Source: Rhodocyclaceae bacterium (lineage in GTDB: Bacteria; Pseudomonadota; Gammaproteobacteria; Burkholderiales; Rhodocyclaceae). Taken from it: a stretch of DNA of 36,380 nucleotides. The stretch is from positions 1 through 36,380 of the forward strand of contig JALRGK010000074.1 of assembly GCA_023253415.1 (NCBI GenBank), read 5' to 3'. Made by a program: the position numbers and the translations under genes. Under the pieces are notes generated by a model. It saw nothing but the letters and a program-made list of their open reading frames with translations, was not told the DNA's origin and ran no database searches. Of this stretch, positions 9,654 through 20,557 are shown piece by piece (position 1 is the first letter of the stretch; each line of letters begins with the position of its first letter).

Positions 9654-12600
9654 TTAATAGTAAGGATCCGACAGCGGCGGCATGAAGGCTGCATCCGAGG
9701 TTCGGGTGTAATTCGGAACGTTACGACGTAAGACATCCAGCGGGCTGGAACCGATACTACCCATACCCTTCAGTTCCAACTGGATAAAGAAGCTGGTATT
9801 GAGGAACGGCGTCTGGGTCGAGCTATAGGTCATCGCGCGGTGATACACGGCACGGGCTGTCCAACAGGCCGCGTTGTATTCGAGACCGGCCAGGCTTTCA
9901 ATCTGCGATGACTGTACGGCGGAATAGGTATAACGACCAACAGCACGCAGCGGGCCCCAAATCTTCCAGGCGGCGCTGACATCGTTCTGCATCACGGCGG
10001 TGGCCGTCATACCGGAAGTAGCCGCACCGGGTATGTAATCCTGGTTCTGGTACCGGTACGTGTAGTTAATCACATTCTCTCGACTCGGCTGGAACTTACC
10101 GCCAATCGTCGCCCGGTTAATGCGGTTGACACTCGTGGTGTTATTGCTGGCACTATTCGCTTGAGCGTAGGGGCTGACCTGAGCAAAGCCGTTAATGGAC
10201 GTATAGGGTGCCACCATACCGGATGCCTGAGCAAAGTAGTCATTGGCACCATAGCTGCTGGTCGGCTGGTTCGAATACAGGTTGACCTGCTGCGGCTGGA
10301 AGAACACACGCTGCCCCAGGCTGAAGCTCATTAATTGCTGCCCCGTTTTATCCAGGGAGTAACGCGAGGAAATCGCTGCAGTCACCTGATTCGCATTCGA
10401 CACCCGGTCCCATCCGGTAAACATGTTTTCGCTGAACATCTGGGCATAGCTGACATCGGCCACACCAGTATCGAACAGCGGCAGATTTGTCTGGTTACGA
10501 TAGGGGACGTACAGGTAATACAGGCGCGGCTCCAGCGTCTGATTCAGATTACGGCCAAAATATTCGGTTTTGCGATCGAAGATCAGCCCCGAATCCAGTG
10601 ACAAAATAGGCAACGTACGAGATGCCGTGTCGGAGTTGATCGCACTGGTACCCCCATAAGCACCCGAGGTCGTCAACTGGCCTGCATTGGTGTTGTATTG
10701 CGTGTAGTGCACCCCGAATTTCGGGGTCAGATAGACACCGGGCAGCTGCCAGCTGGTGGCCAACTGCGGGTAAGCCCACAAGCGATTACCCTGCACATAC
10801 GATTGCGTCTGGTTCGTAAAGTAAGAACTGTTTGCCGAAACGATGGCATCCAACCGTGTTGGCTGATCAAACATGCCATTACTTTGCAACACTTCCAGCT
10901 CATCGTTTTCGTTGAGGCGCACGTTACTAAACCCGGCGGCACCCAACAATGAACGGTTCATGGCAAAGTTGACCTGCGGCAACAACTGATAGGGCGTTGC
11001 CACCGGTGCGCTCGGGTTGAAGTTGAGTGTCTGATACCCTTGCGCCACCACCGAAGCATTCCAGGTCGGTGCCGCGTAATTGACGCGACCGGTGCGCGGC
11101 AAGTAGGACTGCGACATCGCAGCCAGCGAATTGTTCAAATCCGTGAAGTAGTAGGAATCTGACACACCCTGCAAATCCCAGGCACCGGAAAGCCCGGGCA
11201 GCACGTTGTTGAACTGCTGCTGATGCTGGCTCAAGAAGCTCCAGCGCTCGCGGTTCATCATCCGGTCGTTCGGCATGTAGTTGAATGCGTCTCTACCCGT
11301 ATAGGTAGGCACCGGGCTATTACCCGTGTTGCCGAGATAACGTGCTTCGGTGTTAAACGATACCCCGCGCTTGCCGTAGATGGCCGGTGCAAACGTGGCG
11401 TCGTAATTAGGCGCCAGATTGAAGTAATACGGGACAATCGTCTGGAAACCATTCAGCTGCGAAGAGCCAAGGCTGGGCGACAGAAAACCGGAATGCCGTC
11501 CGCGATCCAGCGGGAAGAACGCATAGGGCATATAGAGGAAAGGCACATCCTGGAAATACAGGAGCGAGTTCGTAGCATCGCCCTTATTCTGCTCATAGTC
11601 GGCATGGTAGGTGGATGCACGCATATACCAACCACTATCACCGGCCGGACAGGTGGTGTAGGTGGCGTCTTCTGCCCGGTAGCGGTTTTCACCTTCCAGG
11701 TTGATGCGAGCCGCCTGGCCATGGGACATGGTTTCGACGATACGCGCCAGTGGCGTCTGACCGGGTAGATAGGCGACCTGACCTGTCGCTGCAGCCCGCG
11801 CCTGGGTTTCAGCATCGGCACCTGCCGCCACGGCTTCGTTAATCGCCGTTTGCTGGCCGGGCTGCTGGCTCAACGTGGCACCGGCGGCAACACCGTACGA
11901 TGGCATCGTGGTTGCACCACCTGTAGAGGCAGTTGCGCCAGGGTTCCCCATCATCGAACCACCAATCGCCGGGGCATTGAATGACCAGGGGTTGGCTTGC
12001 GAAATGCGTCTCTGCTGACGAATCTCGTAATTGACGTTATTGATATAGCCGGTACGGGCGGCAACCACCATTTCGGCGTCGGTACCGGCCATCGTTGTGC
12101 CTTGGGACGGGTCGCGATACAGCACATTGCCCTGGGCATCCACATTGTCTTCAACAATGTTATAGACGATACGATCCGCATTCAGGATCGTGCCATCACG
12201 GCGCAATTCGGCATGCCCGGTTGCTGTGAGCTCCAGATCATTACGGCCTGTAATGGCATCGGCCAACAACTCTGTCTGATCCTTCGGCAATGCCTTGGCC
12301 GGCGTCTTGGCAGCCGCAGCGGCCGCAGCTGTAGGCATCTGATCCTTTTCAATGGCTGGCCCCTGCGCTACCGATTCAGGGTCATCACGCTCACGCAGCG
12401 CACCAGCGGTTTCAGCGGGTGCCTGAATTGGCGTTGTCGGAGCGGGTGCCCGTGGCGTTATCGGCGTAGCAGGCACGGTGGGAGCCGGAGCGACTGGTTC
12501 AGGGGTTGGAGCAGGAGCGGGGGTGGGTTGAGGCTCGGGGGTCGGAGTGGGTGTCGAAACGGGGGTAGAAACGGGTGCCGGTTGGGCAGCGGCAACCGCT

Positions 12601-12905
12601 TGAGGTGCCGACGGCGTAGTCTGCCCCATCGGAACCGGTTTGCTGTCCGCCGTTGCCGATGGCTTAACCGCTTTTTTTGGGCTGCGCCCTGTCGGAACAC
12701 TGCCGCCTAATGCCGCCGGCAATGCTGGTGGTGCCACCACAGGGGTACCACCCAGCAACGCAGGATCCACAAGCAAGGGGGCCATGCGGGTCGGCACGGC
12801 ACTGCTTTGCGCAAAAACCGGGGCACTGCCAAAAAAAATACCACCCACACCCAACGTCGCCAGGCAGATGACAAGCGGCAGCCGCCCGACTAGAGGGGCT
12901 GACAT
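9654..12905 (-). CDS. lptD: LPS-assembly protein LptD, extended form
   Basis: LptD is the outer-membrane barrel that, plugged by lipoprotein LptE, inserts LPS into the outer leaflet. I choose the ATG at 12905 because a signal peptide follows directly (cleavage near PVFA-QS, about residue 32). A TTG at 12968 would only add a hydrophilic leader. The protein is 1083 residues against 784 in E. coli. In order: signal; Pro/Thr/Ala-rich segment (about 95-165); poly-Ala; OstA/LptA-like beta-taco from about 222 (LTATGHAEL); an Ala/Gly/Gln-rich insertion (about 303-390); then the barrel with LDRGRHSGFLSPSLG (about 466-480) and aromatic end PYY. Apart from one Cys in the signal, the only cysteines are Cys419 and Cys1014. 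It heads lptD-surA-pdxA-ksgA. Confidence 0.93.
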   Translation of the reverse strand: MSAPLVGRLPLVICLATLGVGGIFFGSAPVFAQSSAVPTRMAPLLVDPALLGGTPVVAPPALPAALGGSVPTGRSPKKAVKPSATADSKPVPMGQTTPSAPQAVAAAQPAPVSTPVSTPTPTPEPQPTPAPAPTPEPVAPAPTVPATPITPRAPAPTTPIQAPAETAGALRERDDPESVAQGPAIEKDQMPTAAAAAAAKTPAKALPKDQTELLADAITGRNDLELTATGHAELRRDGTILNADRIVYNIVEDNVDAQGNVLYRDPSQGTTMAGTDAEMVVAARTGYINNVNYEIRQQRRISQANPWSFNAPAIGGSMMGNPGATASTGGATTMPSYGVAAGATLSQQPGQQTAINEAVAAGADAETQARAAATGQVAYLPGQTPLARIVETMSHGQAARINLEGENRYRAEDATYTTCPAGDSGWYMRASTYHADYEQNKGDATNSLLYFQDVPFLYMPYAFFPLDRGRHSGFLSPSLGSSQLNGFQTIVPYYFNLAPNYDATFAPAIYGKRGVSFNTEARYLGNTGNSPVPTYTGRDAFNYMPNDRMMNRERWSFLSQHQQQFNNVLPGLSGAWDLQGVSDSYYFTDLNNSLAAMSQSYLPRTGRVNYAAPTWNASVVAQGYQTLNFNPSAPVATPYQLLPQVNFAMNRSLLGAAGFSNVRLNENDELEVLQSNGMFDQPTRLDAIVSANSSYFTNQTQSYVQGNRLWAYPQLATSWQLPGVYLTPKFGVHYTQYNTNAGQLTTSGAYGGTSAINSDTASRTLPILSLDSGLIFDRKTEYFGRNLNQTLEPRLYYLYVPYRNQTNLPLFDTGVADVSYAQMFSENMFTGWDRVSNANQVTAAISSRYSLDKTGQQLMSFSLGQRVFFQPQQVNLYSNQPTSSYGANDYFAQASGMVAPYTSINGFAQVSPYAQANSASNNTTSVNRINRATIGGKFQPSRENVINYTYRYQNQDYIPGAATSGMTATAVMQNDVSAAWKIWGPLRAVGRYTYSAVQSSQIESLAGLEYNAACWTARAVYHRAMTYSSTQTPFLNTSFFIQLELKGMGSIGSSPLDVLRRNVPNYTRTSDAAFMPPLSDPYY

Positions 12906-13084
12906 ATCTTGGTCTGGCAAACGGGCAAAAGAATCAGGCAGTCTGATGGGCACAACAATCCACGGCAAAAGTTCAGACGATCATTGGGTGGCGAGAGATG
13001 CCGACCAGCGACCGCAGCAAGGTAAAATACTGTCAATTCTAGCATTTCTACCACTTCAAGACGCCCTTTTGCCGCAAGGTACCC
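12906..13084. other. Divergent intergenic region lptD / amgK
   Basis: These 179 bases separate divergent lptD and amgK and should hold both promoters. A perfect TTGACA is present on the minus strand (complement of 13031-13036), but no matching -10 follows at 16-18 bases. A plus-strand TAAAAT (13023-13028) lacks a recognisable -35. An AAGG a few bases before the amgK ATG can serve as ribosome-binding site. I see no strong inverted repeat, terminator or RNA gene. Confidence 0.35.
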
Positions 13085-14831
<1,747 letters not shown>

Positions 14832-14891
14832 TCCACGCCACTTGTCGCCACCCCGGCGTATGATCAACAGATCGCGAAATAACCTCACACC

Positions 14892-16256
14892 ATGGCCCAC
14901 CGGAAACTGATTTCACCTCTGCCGCCACTTGCCCCAGCATTTTTTGACCCGATGCCCTTCATGCGTCGCCGTCAACAGATCTTGGCCGAGATGCACAAAA
15001 AGGGCCGGGGCGTAGCGATTATTCCCACGTCCAGCGAGCTGATTCGCAACCGGGACACCCACCACCCATTCCGTTTCGACAGCAACTTCTGGTACCTGAC
15101 CGGCTTTGAAGAACCCGATGCCGTGCTCGTACTCCTGATCAGCGATACGCCGCAAAGCCTGCTGTTCTGCCGCCCGAAAAACCCGGAGCGCGAACTCTGG
15201 GAAGGTTTCCGGTTCGGCCCCGATGCGGCGCGCGAACAGTTCGGGTTTGATGCAGCCTACCCATTGGAAGATTTGGACAGGATCGTCTCCGAACATCTGA
15301 TTGGCGCTCAAACCCTGTGGCACGGTCTGGGCCAGAATCCGGCGTGGGATCAACGTGTCGGCCAGTGGCTTGAACATGCCCGAACCCAATCCCGTGCAGG
15401 CAAAGAACCGCCAATGATCGTCGCCGATTGGCGTGCACTGGTCGAGCCCATGCGCCGCAGCAAAGATGTGACCGAACTCGGCCTGATGCAGCGCGCCGCC
15501 GACATTGCCGCTAACGCCCATATCCGGGCCATGCAGGCTAGCCGCCCAGGGCTCTATGAGTATCAACTGGACGCCGAGCTGCAATACGCCTTTCTGCAAG
15601 CGGGTGGCCACCCACCCTCTTACCCGGCGATTGTGGCTGGTGGTGCCAATGCCTGTGTGCTGCATTACACTGCAAATAACCAGGTGCTGCGTGATGGTGA
15701 TCTGGTGCTGATTGATGCTGGTTGCGAAGTCAGCGGCTACGCCTCTGATATCACCCGCACCTTCCCGGTCAACGGTCGTTTTAGTGGCGCACAACGCGAC
15801 CTGTATGCGATTACATTAGCTGCGCAGGAAGCGGCCATTGCAGCAACCCGCCCCGGCGCTGCGTTTCATGCGCCGCATGATGCCGCATTAGGCGTGCTGG
15901 TGCAGGGCATGATTGATCTGAAACTCTGCGAGGGCAGTCCCGAAGGCGTGCTTGAAAGCGGTGACTACCGGCGCTTTTACATGCATCGGACGAGCCATTG
16001 GCTGGGCCTGGATGTCCATGATGCCGGCCCCTATCATGAAGACAACGAATGGGTGAGCCTGCAAACGGGCATGACGCTGACTATCGAGCCCGGCTTTTAC
16101 GTTCGGGCCGCTGATGATGTTCCAACACACTTCCACAACATCGGCATCCGTATTGAGGATGATGTCGTTGTCACCGATTCGGGCTGCACAGTGACAACCG
16201 CTGCCGCACCCAAAACCATGGATGCGATTGAAGCACTGATGGCAGAGAACGCATGA
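14892..16256 (+). CDS. pepP: Xaa-Pro aminopeptidase (aminopeptidase P)
   Basis: PepP is a cytoplasmic dimanganese peptidase that removes an N-terminal residue preceding proline. The 454-residue protein has an N-terminal creatinase-like domain and a C-terminal pita-bread domain. The five metal ligands can be placed at Asp275 (VLIDAG), Asp286 (YASDITRTFP), His369 (SHWLGLDVHD), Glu399 (TIEPGFY) and Glu422 (GIRIEDDV). Length matches E. coli PepP (441). Its stop overlaps the ubiH start as ATGA. The pepP-ubiH pairing is common in beta- and gammaproteobacteria. Confidence 0.96.
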   Translation: MAHRKLISPLPPLAPAFFDPMPFMRRRQQILAEMHKKGRGVAIIPTSSELIRNRDTHHPFRFDSNFWYLTGFEEPDAVLVLLISDTPQSLLFCRPKNPERELWEGFRFGPDAAREQFGFDAAYPLEDLDRIVSEHLIGAQTLWHGLGQNPAWDQRVGQWLEHARTQSRAGKEPPMIVADWRALVEPMRRSKDVTELGLMQRAADIAANAHIRAMQASRPGLYEYQLDAELQYAFLQAGGHPPSYPAIVAGGANACVLHYTANNQVLRDGDLVLIDAGCEVSGYASDITRTFPVNGRFSGAQRDLYAITLAAQEAAIAATRPGAAFHAPHDAALGVLVQGMIDLKLCEGSPEGVLESGDYRRFYMHRTSHWLGLDVHDAGPYHEDNEWVSLQTGMTLTIEPGFYVRAADDVPTHFHNIGIRIEDDVVVTDSGCTVTTAAAPKTMDAIEALMAENA

Positions 16257-17467
16257 CCGCACAGACGCTTCATCCGAACGATTACGACATCGTCATCCTG
16301 GGCGCGGGCCCGGTGGGCAGTACGCTGGCACTATTTCTAGCCGGTACAACCCATCGTGTGTTGCTGGTTGAACAACGCGACTTAGCCGCAAGCCGCAACG
16401 ACCCGCGCGCCCTCGCTTTATCTGAAGGTGCACGCCAGCTGCTGGCACCACAACAGGCATGGCCTGATAACCAGAGCAATGGCAGTTGCACAGCGATTGA
16501 AACCATTCATATCTCGCAACAAGATGGCTTCGGCCGCACGCTAATCGATCGGCAGGATTACCATGTTCCAGCGCTAGGCTATGTGGTGCGCTATGGCGCT
16601 TTGCTCGGCAGCCTGCATGATGCGCTGACCCATGCCATATCGCGGTTTCCCGACCAGATCTCCCTGCTGGAAAATACACGCGCCGAGGTCTGCAGCACTT
16701 CAGCCCCCCCCGTCAAAGATGATTTCCGGCGAACACTGATGATCGGTGAGCAGACCGTGCGCACCCGTTTGGTCGTCCATGCCGAGGGATCGCCACCGGA
16801 TAACAGCGCGGATGTGATCACACGTAGCTATGGTCAACGGGCACTGATTTTCGAAGCAGGTCTTGCGAAAAGCCATCAACAACGGGCCTGGGAACGTTTT
16901 ACCCCGCAGGGGCCACTGGCGCTGCTGCCGATCGACGGTCCCGGCGGCAAACGCGTTTCGGTGGTGTACACCGTGCCAGAAAGCGAAGCCGACACCCTGC
17001 TTGCACTGGACGATGCGGCTCTTCTGGCGCGGATCCAGCGCGCCATCGGCCCCCATGCGGTATTTACCGATGTGGGTCCGCGAGCCAGCTTTCCACTGAA
17101 GCTTCGTCTGCGCCAACCGGCATATCAGGATCGCGAACTCTGGATCGGCAATGCCGCGCAAACGCTGCACCCTGTTTCCGGACAGGGATTCAACCTAGGC
17201 CTACGCGATGCCGCGCTGTTGGCTTATCAGTTACGAGATAGCCTGGACCCCGGCTCTGCGCACACCCTAACCCCCTATGTGAGGAGCCGGCAACTTGATC
17301 GCTGGGGGGCTGCCGCATTTACCGATGGTATCGTTCGGGCCTTTTCAACGCCTTTGCCGCCCCTCAACCTGGTGCGCGGCATCGGACTTAGCGCACTGGA
17401 TCTGATCAGCCCGTTACGTCATTTTGTGGCACGTCGGATGATCTGGGGTGCCCGGGCCTGGCCATAA
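16253..17467 (+). CDS. ubiH: FAD-dependent ubiquinone-biosynthesis hydroxylase, UbiH-like
   Basis: This is a flavin monooxygenase of the UbiH/UbiF/VisC family, which hydroxylates the benzoquinone ring during ubiquinone synthesis. The 404-residue protein has the FAD motif GAGPVGS (17-23), DPRALALSEG (50-59) and the second FAD motif in HPVSGQGFNLGLRDA (about 306-320). The middle motif, usually ADG, reads AEG (177-179) and the following segment is short, so the family signature is degenerate there. The pepP-ubiH-dusB-fis context favours UbiH over its paralogues; which ring position is modified cannot be decided from sequence. Translation is coupled to pepP by a 4-base overlap. Confidence 0.87.
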   Translation: MTAQTLHPNDYDIVILGAGPVGSTLALFLAGTTHRVLLVEQRDLAASRNDPRALALSEGARQLLAPQQAWPDNQSNGSCTAIETIHISQQDGFGRTLIDRQDYHVPALGYVVRYGALLGSLHDALTHAISRFPDQISLLENTRAEVCSTSAPPVKDDFRRTLMIGEQTVRTRLVVHAEGSPPDNSADVITRSYGQRALIFEAGLAKSHQQRAWERFTPQGPLALLPIDGPGGKRVSVVYTVPESEADTLLALDDAALLARIQRAIGPHAVFTDVGPRASFPLKLRLRQPAYQDRELWIGNAAQTLHPVSGQGFNLGLRDAALLAYQLRDSLDPGSAHTLTPYVRSRQLDRWGAAAFTDGIVRAFSTPLPPLNLVRGIGLSALDLISPLRHFVARRMIWGARAWP

Positions 17468-17532
17468 AAGCCCTACAACCCTGCAGCGCAACAAAGCTGA
17501 CTAAAATTTAAGCAAAAACAACCGTTTCGGGT

Positions 17533-17538
17533 TAGAAT
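17533..17538 (+). promoter_or_regulatory. Candidate -10 box of dusB-fis
   Basis: TAGAAT (five of six consensus bases) lies 29 bases before the dusB ATG at 17567. It overlaps an upstream in-frame ATG at 17537, so that codon would not be transcribed from this promoter. The best -35-like sequence, TTAAGC at 17508-17513, is weak and spaced 19 bases away. Confidence 0.4.
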
Positions 17539-17566
17539 GCAAGGCTTTTCTTGCCACCTGCCCGCT

Positions 17567-18598
17567 ATGGATTTTGTCGGTTACACCTTGCGAAACAATC
17601 TGTTTGTCGCCCCGATGGCTGGCGTCACAGATCGTCCGTTCCGCCAGCTCTGCAAAAAGCTGGGGGCGGGTTTGGCTGTCTCCGAAATGGTGACCTCAAA
17701 CTCCCTGCTCTACGGCAGCGCAAAAACCCAGCGTCGCGCCAATCATGATGGCGAGGTGGCCCCGATTTCCGTACAAATTGCTGGCGCCGACCCGGCCATG
17801 ATGGCGGAAGCCGCAAAGTACAACGCCGACCGCGGTGCACAGATCATCGATATCAACATGGGCTGTCCCGCCAAGAAGGTCTGCAACGTGATGGCCGGCT
17901 CGGCATTGCTGCAGCATGAAGCGCTGGTCAGCAAAATCCTGACGGCCGTTGTGAACGCCGTACCAGACACACCGGTCACGCTGAAAATCCGTACCGGCTG
18001 GAATATCGAAAACAAAAACGCACCATCGATCCTACGCATTGCCGAAGAGAGCGGAATCCGTGCGCTGGCCATTCACGGCCGCACCCGCTGCCAGCAATAT
18101 CGCGGCGAAGCCGAATTCGACACTATTGCCGCCGTCAAAGCTGCCGCCCATATCCCTGTCATTGCCAATGGTGACATCAGCACACCGGAGAAGGCCAAAG
18201 CCGTTCTGGAAAAGACGGGCGCCGATGGTGTCATGATTGGTCGTGCCGCCCAAGGCCGCCCGTGGATCTTCCGTGAGATCGAGCATTATCTAAGGACCGG
18301 CGAAAAACTACCCCCCCCTGCCGTCTCGGAAATCCAGGCAATCCTTCTCGAACATCTGGAAGACCTTTACGGCTTTTACGGTACGGAGACTGGTGTCCGC
18401 GTGGCACGCAAACATATCTCCTGGTACACCAAGGGCCTCTCCGGCTCCGCTGCTTTCCGCCACCAGATGAATCGTCTGGATCGTATTGACGAGCAACGGG
18501 CTGTGGTAGATGACTTCTTCCGTCACCTGGGCCAACGCCACGAACATCTGGTGTATGACAATTCGGCTGAGACGGGTGACGAGGAGCTTGCAGCATGA
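17567..18598 (+). CDS. dusB: tRNA-dihydrouridine synthase DusB
   Basis: DusB is an FMN enzyme reducing uridine to dihydrouridine in the tRNA D-loop, using NADPH. The start at 17567 gives MDFVGYTLRNNLFVAPMAGV, the usual N-terminus, and 343 residues; an ATG 30 bases upstream coincides with a likely -10 box. Visible motifs are APMAGVTDRPFR (15-26), SVQIAG (68-73), NMGCPAKKVC with catalytic Cys100, HGRTRCQQYRG, and the FMN phosphate site GVMIGRAAQGRPW. Its last bases overlap the fis start (ATGA). The dusB-fis operon is conserved across proteobacteria, where Fis levels follow this promoter. Confidence 0.95.
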   Translation: MDFVGYTLRNNLFVAPMAGVTDRPFRQLCKKLGAGLAVSEMVTSNSLLYGSAKTQRRANHDGEVAPISVQIAGADPAMMAEAAKYNADRGAQIIDINMGCPAKKVCNVMAGSALLQHEALVSKILTAVVNAVPDTPVTLKIRTGWNIENKNAPSILRIAEESGIRALAIHGRTRCQQYRGEAEFDTIAAVKAAAHIPVIANGDISTPEKAKAVLEKTGADGVMIGRAAQGRPWIFREIEHYLRTGEKLPPPAVSEIQAILLEHLEDLYGFYGTETGVRVARKHISWYTKGLSGSAAFRHQMNRLDRIDEQRAVVDDFFRHLGQRHEHLVYDNSAETGDEELAA

Positions 18599-18849
18599 GC
18601 CACACGAATACATCGCAGAATGCGTCTGCGCTGGCACAAGCCGTGACGAGCGCACTGGAAAAGTATTTCACCGAACTCAATGGCGAAACTGCCAGTGGCG
18701 TTTACGACATGGTGCTCTCCTGTGTCGAACGCCCGATGCTGGAGGTCGTAATGCATCACGCCGCCAACAACCAGACGGTTGCCGCACAGATGCTGGGGAT
18801 TAACCGCAATACCCTTCGCAAAAAGCTGTCCGACCACGGACTTCTTTGA
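18595..18849 (+). CDS. fis: Nucleoid-associated regulator Fis
   Basis: Fis is a small homodimeric DNA-bending protein that activates rRNA promoters and organises chromosome loops. The 84-residue product has the core helices (VYDMVLSCVERPMLEVVM) and the C-terminal helix-turn-helix QTVAAQMLGINRNTLRKKL (about 60-78). It is shorter than E. coli Fis (98 residues) at the N-terminus, where the flexible beta-hairpin arms lie. That is common for betaproteobacterial Fis. It is translationally coupled to dusB. A 64-base gap without visible terminator leads to purH. Confidence 0.96.
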   Translation: MSHTNTSQNASALAQAVTSALEKYFTELNGETASGVYDMVLSCVERPMLEVVMHHAANNQTVAAQMLGINRNTLRKKLSDHGLL

Positions 18850-18913
18850 AGTGATGTAACGTCTCGCGCACACACAAAACAATTTCCATTTTTTATCTCA
18901 ATCGACTGTCATC

Positions 18914-20518
18914 ATGAAAATCCGTCAGGCCTTGCTCTCCGTCTCCGACAAAACCGGTGTTCTCGAATTTGCCCAGGCTCTGGATGCTCAGGGCGTTGCC
19001 CTGCTGTCGACCGGCGGCACCGCGAAGCTGCTGCGTGATGCAGGGCTAAAAGTCACAGAAATCGGTGACTACACCGGCTTCCCGGAAATGCTCGACGGTC
19101 GCGTCAAGACCCTGCACCCGAAAGTGCACGGCGGCATTCTGGCCCGCCGCGATTTGCCGGCACACATGGCAACGATTGAACAACACGGCATTCCGACCAT
19201 CGATCTGGTCTGCGTGAACCTGTATCCGTTCCGTGAAACGGTGGCCAAAGCTGGCGTAACGCTGGAAGACGCCATCGAAAACATCGACATCGGTGGCCCG
19301 GCCATGGTTCGCTCTTCGGCAAAAAACTACAACGGTGTGGCCATCGTTACGGACCCGGCTGATTATGCCCCCCTGATCAATGAGATGAAGGGCAATGCTG
19401 GCGCGCTGTCGCTGAGCACGCGTTTTGGGTTGGCCAAGAAGGCCTTTACGCATACCGCCCGTTACGATTCGGCGATTGCCAACTGGCTAACTGGCCTGGA
19501 CGCTGGCGCGGAAAACCAGCCTTCCGAGGCGGCTCCACCCCCATCGGTCTTCCCGAGCCACCTGCAACTGGCTTTTGATCGTGCTGAAACCCTGCGCTAC
19601 GGCGAAAACCCCCTGCAAAAAGCTGCGTTCTACCGGGACAGCGTAACGACTGCGGGAGCCATCGCTAACTACACGCAACATGGTGGCAAAGAACTCTCTT
19701 ACAACAACATCGCTGATGCCGATGCTGCCTGGGAGTGCGTGAAGACTTTCCGCGAACCCGCTTGCGTCATCGTGAAGCATGCCAACCCCTGTGGCGTCGC
19801 GGTTGACAACACCCTGATCAAGGCCTACGAAAAAGCCTTCCAGACGGATCCGACCTCGGCTTTTGGTGGCATCATCGCCTTTAATGGCCTGGTTGATGTG
19901 GATGTCATCGAAGCCATGAACGCCCGCAAACATTTTGTTGAAGTACTGATCGCCCCCGCTTTCACGCCAGCCGCGATGGCACTACTGCAAGCAAAAGCCA
20001 ATCTGCGTGTCCTGACAGTACCGTTACCGGAAGGCAACACACCGGTTTACCACGCGCTGGAACTGAAGCGCGTGGGTGGTGGCCTGCTGGTGCAAACGCC
20101 CGATGCATTTAATGTTCAGGCCAGCGATCTGAAGGTGGTCACCAAGGTTCAACCAACCCCGTCCCAAATTGCCGATCTTCTCTTTGCCTACCGCGTTGCA
20201 AAATTCGTTAAATCGAATGCTATAGTGTTCTGTGGCAACGGCATGACGCTTGGCGTTGGTGCTGGCCAGATGTCCCGCGTTGACTCGACGCGCATTGCCG
20301 CTATCAAAGCCGCTAATGCCAATCTGTCACTCGCTGGCTCTGTCGTGGCATCGGATGCCTTCTTCCCGTTCCGCGATGGCGTTGACGTGCTGGCAGAGGC
20401 TGGCGCCAAGGCTGTGATTCAGCCGGGTGGCTCGATGCGTGACGAAGAAGTCATCGCCGCCGCTGACGAACATGGTCTGGCCATGGTTGTTACCGGCGCT
20501 CGCCATTTCCGTCACTGA
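18914..20518 (+). CDS. purH: Bifunctional AICAR transformylase / IMP cyclohydrolase PurH
   Basis: PurH catalyses the last two steps to IMP. The 534-residue protein has the N-terminal cyclohydrolase MGS-like domain ([13 protein letters not shown] at about 32-44, [17 protein letters not shown] at 66-82). The C-terminal transformylase domain shows RYGENPLQ at 228-235, KHANPCG with catalytic Lys-His at 288-294, and SNAIVFCG. Length matches the family. A good Shine-Dalgarno sequence is not obvious before the ATG at 18914. It follows fis, the usual order in betaproteobacteria. Confidence 0.97.
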   Translation: MKIRQALLSVSDKTGVLEFAQALDAQGVALLSTGGTAKLLRDAGLKVTEIGDYTGFPEMLDGRVKTLHPKVHGGILARRDLPAHMATIEQHGIPTIDLVCVNLYPFRETVAKAGVTLEDAIENIDIGGPAMVRSSAKNYNGVAIVTDPADYAPLINEMKGNAGALSLSTRFGLAKKAFTHTARYDSAIANWLTGLDAGAENQPSEAAPPPSVFPSHLQLAFDRAETLRYGENPLQKAAFYRDSVTTAGAIANYTQHGGKELSYNNIADADAAWECVKTFREPACVIVKHANPCGVAVDNTLIKAYEKAFQTDPTSAFGGIIAFNGLVDVDVIEAMNARKHFVEVLIAPAFTPAAMALLQAKANLRVLTVPLPEGNTPVYHALELKRVGGGLLVQTPDAFNVQASDLKVVTKVQPTPSQIADLLFAYRVAKFVKSNAIVFCGNGMTLGVGAGQMSRVDSTRIAAIKAANANLSLAGSVVASDAFFPFRDGVDVLAEAGAKAVIQPGGSMRDEEVIAAADEHGLAMVVTGARHFRH

Positions 20519-20557
20519 TCATCAGCACACCCTTTTTACTTTTCAGTAGCCACCGCC

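Noticed and set aside
9640-9736. Upstream extension of surA
   Set aside because: It overlaps the lptD 3' end and would put a hydrophilic stretch before the signal peptide.
12411-12621. Repetitive DNA suggestive of a satellite or CRISPR-like array
   Set aside because: It encodes the Pro/Thr/Ala tract of LptD; no regular repeat-spacer pattern exists.
11997-12710. Long plus-strand open frame of 237 codons opposite lptD
   Set aside because: It mirrors the proline/alanine-rich lptD region, giving an Arg/Gly/Cys-rich product with no recognisable domain or ribosome site.
12905-12968. TTG start for lptD
   Set aside because: A signal peptide begins directly at the ATG at 12905; the extra 21 residues would precede it.
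14913-15794. Minus-strand open frame of 293 codons opposite pepP
   Set aside because: pepP has every metal ligand on the other strand. The frame is open because of codon-position base bias and has no domain motifs.
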